Assembly (NCBI GenBank): GCA_905233655.1
Contig: CAJOCS010000003.1
Span: forward strand, 1-64,000
DNA from: an uncultured Bacteroidales bacterium
Lineage (GTDB): Bacteria; Bacteroidota; Bacteroidia; Bacteroidales; UBA932
Direction of reading: 5' to 3'
Length of the DNA stretch: 64,000 nucleotides
Shown here piece by piece: positions 60,521-64,000 of this stretch (position 1 is the first letter of the stretch; each line of letters opens with the position of its first letter). The notes below the pieces were generated by a model. It had not been told where the DNA came from, searched no databases, and saw only the letters and a list, made by a program, of their open reading frames with translations. Both the position numbers and the translations under genes were made by a program.

Positions 60521-62181
60521 GTTTCTGGAATTATGGTCCTGTCGTTGAAGATGGAGAGAATGGACTTCAGAAGGAAGGGAAGGCCCGGTGACGGCGCCTC
60601 TCCTTCGATGAGGAGATTGTTCATATCCACATGCGCGGACATTCTCACGCCGTGAACTTCCAGAAGGTCCCGGAAAGAACGGGCGGGAAGGCCTCCGGCG
60701 TCGTAAAGGCTCAGCATATCGGCGATATAGCCGGCTTCTCCGTCCTGAAGGGCGGGAATATGCGAAAGCCCGCCATCCAGCTGGAAGGCATATTTGAAGC
60801 GGCCGAAAATGCCGTCCATTTGCTTGTACACCACTTTTACGCCGTTGGAGAAAGTCCAGAGCGTGCCGCCTGAGACAGGTTCGGTCCTGGTGCTGCGGAT
60901 TCTCACCCTGGGACAGTCGATCTCCAGACCAAGGGTGTCAGCGGCTCTCCAGCTGTAGTCTTTGTCGGTGGGGGAAAGGGAACCGTAAAGGTACGCGAGA
61001 TTGTAATAGAAAAGGGCGTCGTCCCTGTCGAGCGAGTCCTGGGGAGAGACGAAGCTGAGGGTCAGGTTGCCAAGCTGGTCAAGTACAGCGGAGGAGAAGC
61101 TGTTGAACATTGCGCACTGGTCAGACTCGGTGACATGCTTTCTGGAGAAGAGACGGAGTTCTTCCGAGAAAGGACTCATGGCCGCGCCATAGAGGAAATT
61201 GGACACGCAGCGGTCTACGTCGGCCTCCACCGGAGGGGTGGCGGCGGCGCGGGAAAGCATCGAGGGAAGCATCACCCTTCTGGCGTTGGCAAACTCCGTT
61301 TCCGGCACTCCGAAATAATCCAGCTGCGACAGCGTGGACGAAAGAAGGCGCATCGCCGGATCGAGGTGGGCGGGATCGGTAATTACCGAAACCCTGTAGA
61401 GTTCGTCGTCTCCCTGGCGGGCGCTGCTCCGGAGGTCGAATTCGATTCCGCCGCAGGGAATGCCGGCATCGGCAAACTCCCTTTCGAGACGATGCCGGAG
61501 AATAACCGTGAACTCCTTAAGGAATATGTTGGTCACCAGGGCCTGTGCCGTGTTCATCTGGTTCTGCGGAATGCGGGCCGATGCATAAGAAACGCTGACG
61601 CTCGCCCTCACCGGATCCTGGCTCCTGTAAAAGAGCACCGACGGGGCCGGAGAAGGCTCCCAGACGTAATCCGGGGTGTGGTCCTGCCGTACCAGGATGC
61701 GGGGAACCATCATGGAAAAGATGTCCAGTTTCTTCTTCAGTTCCTGGGTGTCGATGTCTCCGCAAATGATAATGGCCTGTTCAGCGCGCGATGCGGCCAC
61801 CTGGGTAAAACTGTGCAAAAGGGTGGAATCGAGAGCGCTCACATTGTAAAACGGAACGTGAGAAAAGCGGTATACCGTGGAACCGTCCCATTCCGTGATG
61901 TATCCTTCCCTTCCGGAGCCGATGCCGAAACCGGCAAGCAGGCCCGCATTCAGGCGGGAGCGCTTTTCCGGGGACGAAGGCTCGTCCCTCTGGACCACGG
62001 CCACTGAAGCGTAACCCTTCTCCGCGGGGTTCTGTACCATATAGTATTTTACTCCGCAGCCGAGGGTGCCGGTCTGGATTCGGCCGTCTAGCGGGAGGGG
62101 TGGCAGATTCTGGGCTGGCATAGTTATTGAAACCATGAGCCAGGCCGCAAGGAGAAGGATATGTTTTTTGAGCGACAACAC
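60517..62181 (-). CDS. M16 peptidase-like protein, N-terminal half, catalytic motif missing
   Basis: A 554-residue M16-like protein with a signal peptide (ITMPAQ). M16 features are GCGVKYYMVQNPAEKGYASVAVVQRDEPS, IICGDIDTQELKKKLDIFSMM and the second domain starting TEPVSGGTLWTFSNGVKVVYK. The inverted zinc motif HxxEH, expected in the first 80 residues, is not visible; the stretch EKRSRLNAGLLAGFGIG has replaced it, so it is probably non-catalytic. The start is uncertain: there is no ATG, and GTG 62181 or TTG 62178 suit the signal peptide and lie after the TAATTTTG promoter box. The frame extends up to 62205, which overlaps the box. It ends in ATGA with the second half. Confidence 0.7.
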   Translation of the reverse strand: MLSLKKHILLLAAWLMVSITMPAQNLPPLPLDGRIQTGTLGCGVKYYMVQNPAEKGYASVAVVQRDEPSSPEKRSRLNAGLLAGFGIGSGREGYITEWDGSTVYRFSHVPFYNVSALDSTLLHSFTQVAASRAEQAIIICGDIDTQELKKKLDIFSMMVPRILVRQDHTPDYVWEPSPAPSVLFYRSQDPVRASVSVSYASARIPQNQMNTAQALVTNIFLKEFTVILRHRLEREFADAGIPCGGIEFDLRSSARQGDDELYRVSVITDPAHLDPAMRLLSSTLSQLDYFGVPETEFANARRVMLPSMLSRAAATPPVEADVDRCVSNFLYGAAMSPFSEELRLFSRKHVTESDQCAMFNSFSSAVLDQLGNLTLSFVSPQDSLDRDDALFYYNLAYLYGSLSPTDKDYSWRAADTLGLEIDCPRVRIRSTRTEPVSGGTLWTFSNGVKVVYKQMDGIFGRFKYAFQLDGGLSHIPALQDGEAGYIADMLSLYDAGGLPARSFRDLLEVHGVRMSAHVDMNNLLIEGEAPSPGLPFLLKSILSIFNDRTIIPET

Positions 62182-62202
62182 CACTTTATCCTTTTTCTGC
62201 TG

Positions 62203-62210
62203 CAAAATTA
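62203..62210 (-). promoter_or_regulatory. -7 box TAATTTTG of the M16-like unit
   Basis: Perfect TAnnTTTG on the minus strand. It overlaps the TTG codon at 62205, ruling that out as the start of the M16-like gene. Confidence 0.5.
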
Positions 62211-62223
62211 AAACTTTATTTGC

Positions 62224-62231
62224 TATTTTTG
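62224..62231 (+). promoter_or_regulatory. -7 box TATTTTTG of the TPR protein gene
   Basis: Perfect TAnnTTTG on the plus strand, giving a leader of about 30 nt before the ATG at 62265. Confidence 0.6.
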
Positions 62232-62264
62232 CAATTCGGTTCGATTATAAACGATAAAAGATAA

Positions 62265-63200
62265 ATGAAGATGAAAAGATTTTTTGTAGCAATCGTCACT
62301 CTCGTCCTGGCAGCAGCAGGCCTGAATGCACAGGATTACAACGCAGCAGTAGACACCTTCAATTCAGCAGCAACCGCTAGCGACAAGGCCCAGGCCATCA
62401 GCCTCTTCCGCTCCGCTATGGAACAGTTCCAGGCATGCGAGGGAGACGAAGCCCTGGAAATGGTCGCACAGTGCAAAGAACAGATTACCCGTACATATCT
62501 GAACCTCGCGAAGGAACAGATCAACGCAGCCTCCTATGACGACGCCCTCGCTTCCCTTCAGGCAACAATTGAAAACGCCAACGAAATCGGCCTTGAGAGC
62601 GTAGCTACCGAAGCCGCTTCCCTCATCCCGAACACCTATTCCCGCAAGGGCGCCACCCTGCTTCAGGCAAAGGACTATGCCGGCGCCGTCCAGGCAATGG
62701 CTCAGGCCGTGGCACTCGATCCCCAGAACGGTCAGTACCAGCTCATCTACGGACAGGCACTGGTTGGCGCAGGCCAGGTTGACGAGGCAATCACCGCCCT
62801 CGGAGCCGCCTACGAACTCGGCCAGGCCGCCAAGGCCGGCAAGCTGCTCTCCAGCATCTACACCAGCAAGGGCAAGACCCTGTCGAGCAACAACCGCACC
62901 GCCGAAGCCATCGAGGCTCTCCTCCTTGCCGTGAATTACAACGACGCCAAGGCCGACGCCTGGTTCTCCCTCGCAAGGTGCTACACCAAGAGCGGCAACA
63001 ATGTAGAGGCCATCAACGCCTACAAGAAGTTCCTGGAGCTCCAGCCGAACCACCCTCAGGCAGTTGAGATTATCCTCACCGTCGCACAGACTGCAAACAG
63101 CCTCAACGACAAGGAAACCGCCATCGAGTACTACACCAAACTTCTGGGAACCAAGTACAATCAGGAAGCGACCGCCAAGCTCGCCGAGCTCAGAAGGTAG
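62265..63200 (+). CDS. Secreted tetratricopeptide repeat protein
   Basis: A 311-residue protein with a type I signal peptide ending near AGLNAQ, then repeated TPR helices: NTYSRKGATLLQAKDYAGAVQAMAQAVALDP, YQLIYGQALVGAGQVDEAITALGAAYEL, AWFSLARCYTKSGNNVEAINAYKKFLELQPNHP (each about 34 residues). TPRs mediate protein contacts; the partner is not known. It would be periplasmic. The ATG at 62265 is followed by a second at 62271 in frame. Codons are strongly biased and very regular, as in abundant proteins. Its stop overlaps the converging U32 gene by 11 bp. Confidence 0.88.
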   Translation: MKMKRFFVAIVTLVLAAAGLNAQDYNAAVDTFNSAATASDKAQAISLFRSAMEQFQACEGDEALEMVAQCKEQITRTYLNLAKEQINAASYDDALASLQATIENANEIGLESVATEAASLIPNTYSRKGATLLQAKDYAGAVQAMAQAVALDPQNGQYQLIYGQALVGAGQVDEAITALGAAYELGQAAKAGKLLSSIYTSKGKTLSSNNRTAEAIEALLLAVNYNDAKADAWFSLARCYTKSGNNVEAINAYKKFLELQPNHPQAVEIILTVAQTANSLNDKETAIEYYTKLLGTKYNQEATAKLAELRR

Positions 63201-64000
63201 TCTTCAGCGTCATTTCACAAACGGCGCAATCGAAATCCAGCCGGAACCGCCTGCCCTGGTTTGTCAGCAGCAGCGGTTCCGCTTTTTTTGCCTTCCCCTG
63301 CCGGGGGCAAAGGCCGAGTTCGTGGCGGATGCAGTACTTCGTCCGCATGAGTTCAGCCCCCGGAACCGGCTCAAGCTCATAAGCGTGCTGGATTGTCTCC
63401 GCACCGCGGGCCTCATATATACTGCGGGAGATATCGTTCGCCACATTTTCCCTGTAAGTGAGTTCCTGAGGACAACGCACGGAGCCGTCCACCCGGCCCC
63501 TGTACATTGGAGGCACGAGGGGCTTCAATGAATCCAGCACTTCGGCGAGGCTGCGGCGCATGGCGTTCAGTTCGGACGCGGTGAAAAAAGGCATGTCCGA
63601 AAGCGCACGGAAAGAAGCGACCTTAAAGTCGTAGCAGGAACTTGTCTTCTGAAGCTGGGAATAAACGCTCTCCAGCATTTTCTCTGGGTTGCGGCATTCG
63701 CGGAATTCATAATCCCTGTCCAGACGCACGGCCCTCCCGTCTTCCGTACATGCTTCAATTAGCACATGAGCGCCATCGAGCACGACATCCAGTTTCACGT
63801 CTATTAGCCTCCGGGGATGGGATGCGTCCACTCTCTTTTCGAACTCGGCGGTACTGCTTCTGTAAAGAGTCATCCCAGTTTTTATTCCTTCCACCGGGGC
63901 ATTGCAACGAATACTTCCGGCCGTGCAGACATCTCCGCGGAAGCCGTGGACCGAGCCGTCACGGGCGATGAAGGCGAAGCCGTCGCCATTGGACAGCCTC
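63190..64000 (-). CDS. U32-family peptidase, C-terminal part (runs off the window)
   Basis: The visible C-terminal part (about 269 residues) of a U32 peptidase with the DUF3656 module. Landmarks: SNGDGFAFI near the right edge, GMTLYRSSTAEFEKR, SVRCPQELTYRENVANDISRSIYEARG, MRTKYCIRHELGLCP and LLTNQGRRFRLDFDCAVCEMT. U32 proteins of this group are linked to tRNA or ribosomal RNA modification (RlhA/TrhP-like) or collagenase-like labels. The frame stays open to 64000, so the N-terminus is beyond the window; the apparent GTG at 63894 is not the true start. Confidence 0.85.
   Translation of the reverse strand, partial: RLSNGDGFAFIARDGSVHGFRGDVCTAGSIRCNAPVEGIKTGMTLYRSSTAEFEKRVDASHPRRLIDVKLDVVLDGAHVLIEACTEDGRAVRLDRDYEFRECRNPEKMLESVYSQLQKTSSCYDFKVASFRALSDMPFFTASELNAMRRSLAEVLDSLKPLVPPMYRGRVDGSVRCPQELTYRENVANDISRSIYEARGAETIQHAYELEPVPGAELMRTKYCIRHELGLCPRQGKAKKAEPLLLTNQGRRFRLDFDCAVCEMTLKTTF

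Overview
The window looks like a chromosome segment of an anaerobic, probably gut-associated member of the Bacteroidales. It is GC-rich for that group. Evidence: repeated TAnnTTTG promoter -7 boxes, glycan-degrading lipoproteins (three GH92, GH125, GH130), BACON and DUF5689 lipoproteins beside TonB-dependent receptors, a GlpABC anaerobic glycerol-3-phosphate dehydrogenase, and Bacteroidota-type MiaA, TPR, DUF3109 and M16 proteins. Genes are packed tightly: ATGA or TAATG start/stop overlaps within operons and convergent genes that share stop-codon bases. I recognise no tRNA, rRNA, CRISPR array or insertion sequence. Genus cannot be fixed from sequence reading alone.

Layout. 172-13101: a mannose-glycan locus with two outward units (GH92-manA-msrA on minus; GH92-GH125-EEP phosphoesterase on plus) meeting a converging lacI-GH130-GH92 unit. 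Together they suit trimming of high-mannose N-glycans outside or in the periplasm, cytoplasmic phosphorolysis of the Man-GlcNAc core, and entry of mannose into glycolysis. 13185-24107: a minus-strand operon with an OB-fold/BACON lipoprotein, a BACON-DNA/RNA endonuclease, an EEP nuclease, a TonB-dependent receptor, a DUF5689 lipoprotein and an M3 oligopeptidase. I read it as a candidate extracellular nucleic-acid or nucleoprotein scavenging system, with OB-fold lipoproteins in place of SusD. 24194-31498: an alpha/beta hydrolase, then glpABC-glpQ-glpT for glycerophosphodiester use. 31500-34058: nhaC, a ProX-type tRNA deacylase, a macro-like protein and an unannotated 37-residue membrane protein. 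34059-34648: non-coding DNA with structured stem-loops. 34648-40414: an Oar-like receptor with a second BACON/OB-fold lipoprotein. 40478-41950: metK under a SAM-II riboswitch joined to a terminator. 41972-64000: mostly housekeeping (smpB, miaA, two M23 peptidases, alaS, a permease-Fmt fusion, thiamine pyrophosphokinase, trpB2, sdhC, pyrH, aminopeptidase P, hemW, small envelope proteins, DUF3109, a degenerate split M16 pair, a TPR protein and the C-terminal part of a U32 peptidase cut by the window edge).

Most unusual items: the candidate nucleic-acid scavenging operon with a palindrome filling its promoter spacer; an in-frame fusion of an LptF/G-type permease to methionyl-tRNA formyltransferase; an alaS frame break that fits an 11-bp deletion; a SAM-II riboswitch whose 3' strand can also act as antiterminator; an MsrA-fRMsr fusion; stem-loops with a conserved loop and covarying stems; and several genes whose start codons lie only 4-7 nt from a -7 box, suggesting leaderless mRNAs.
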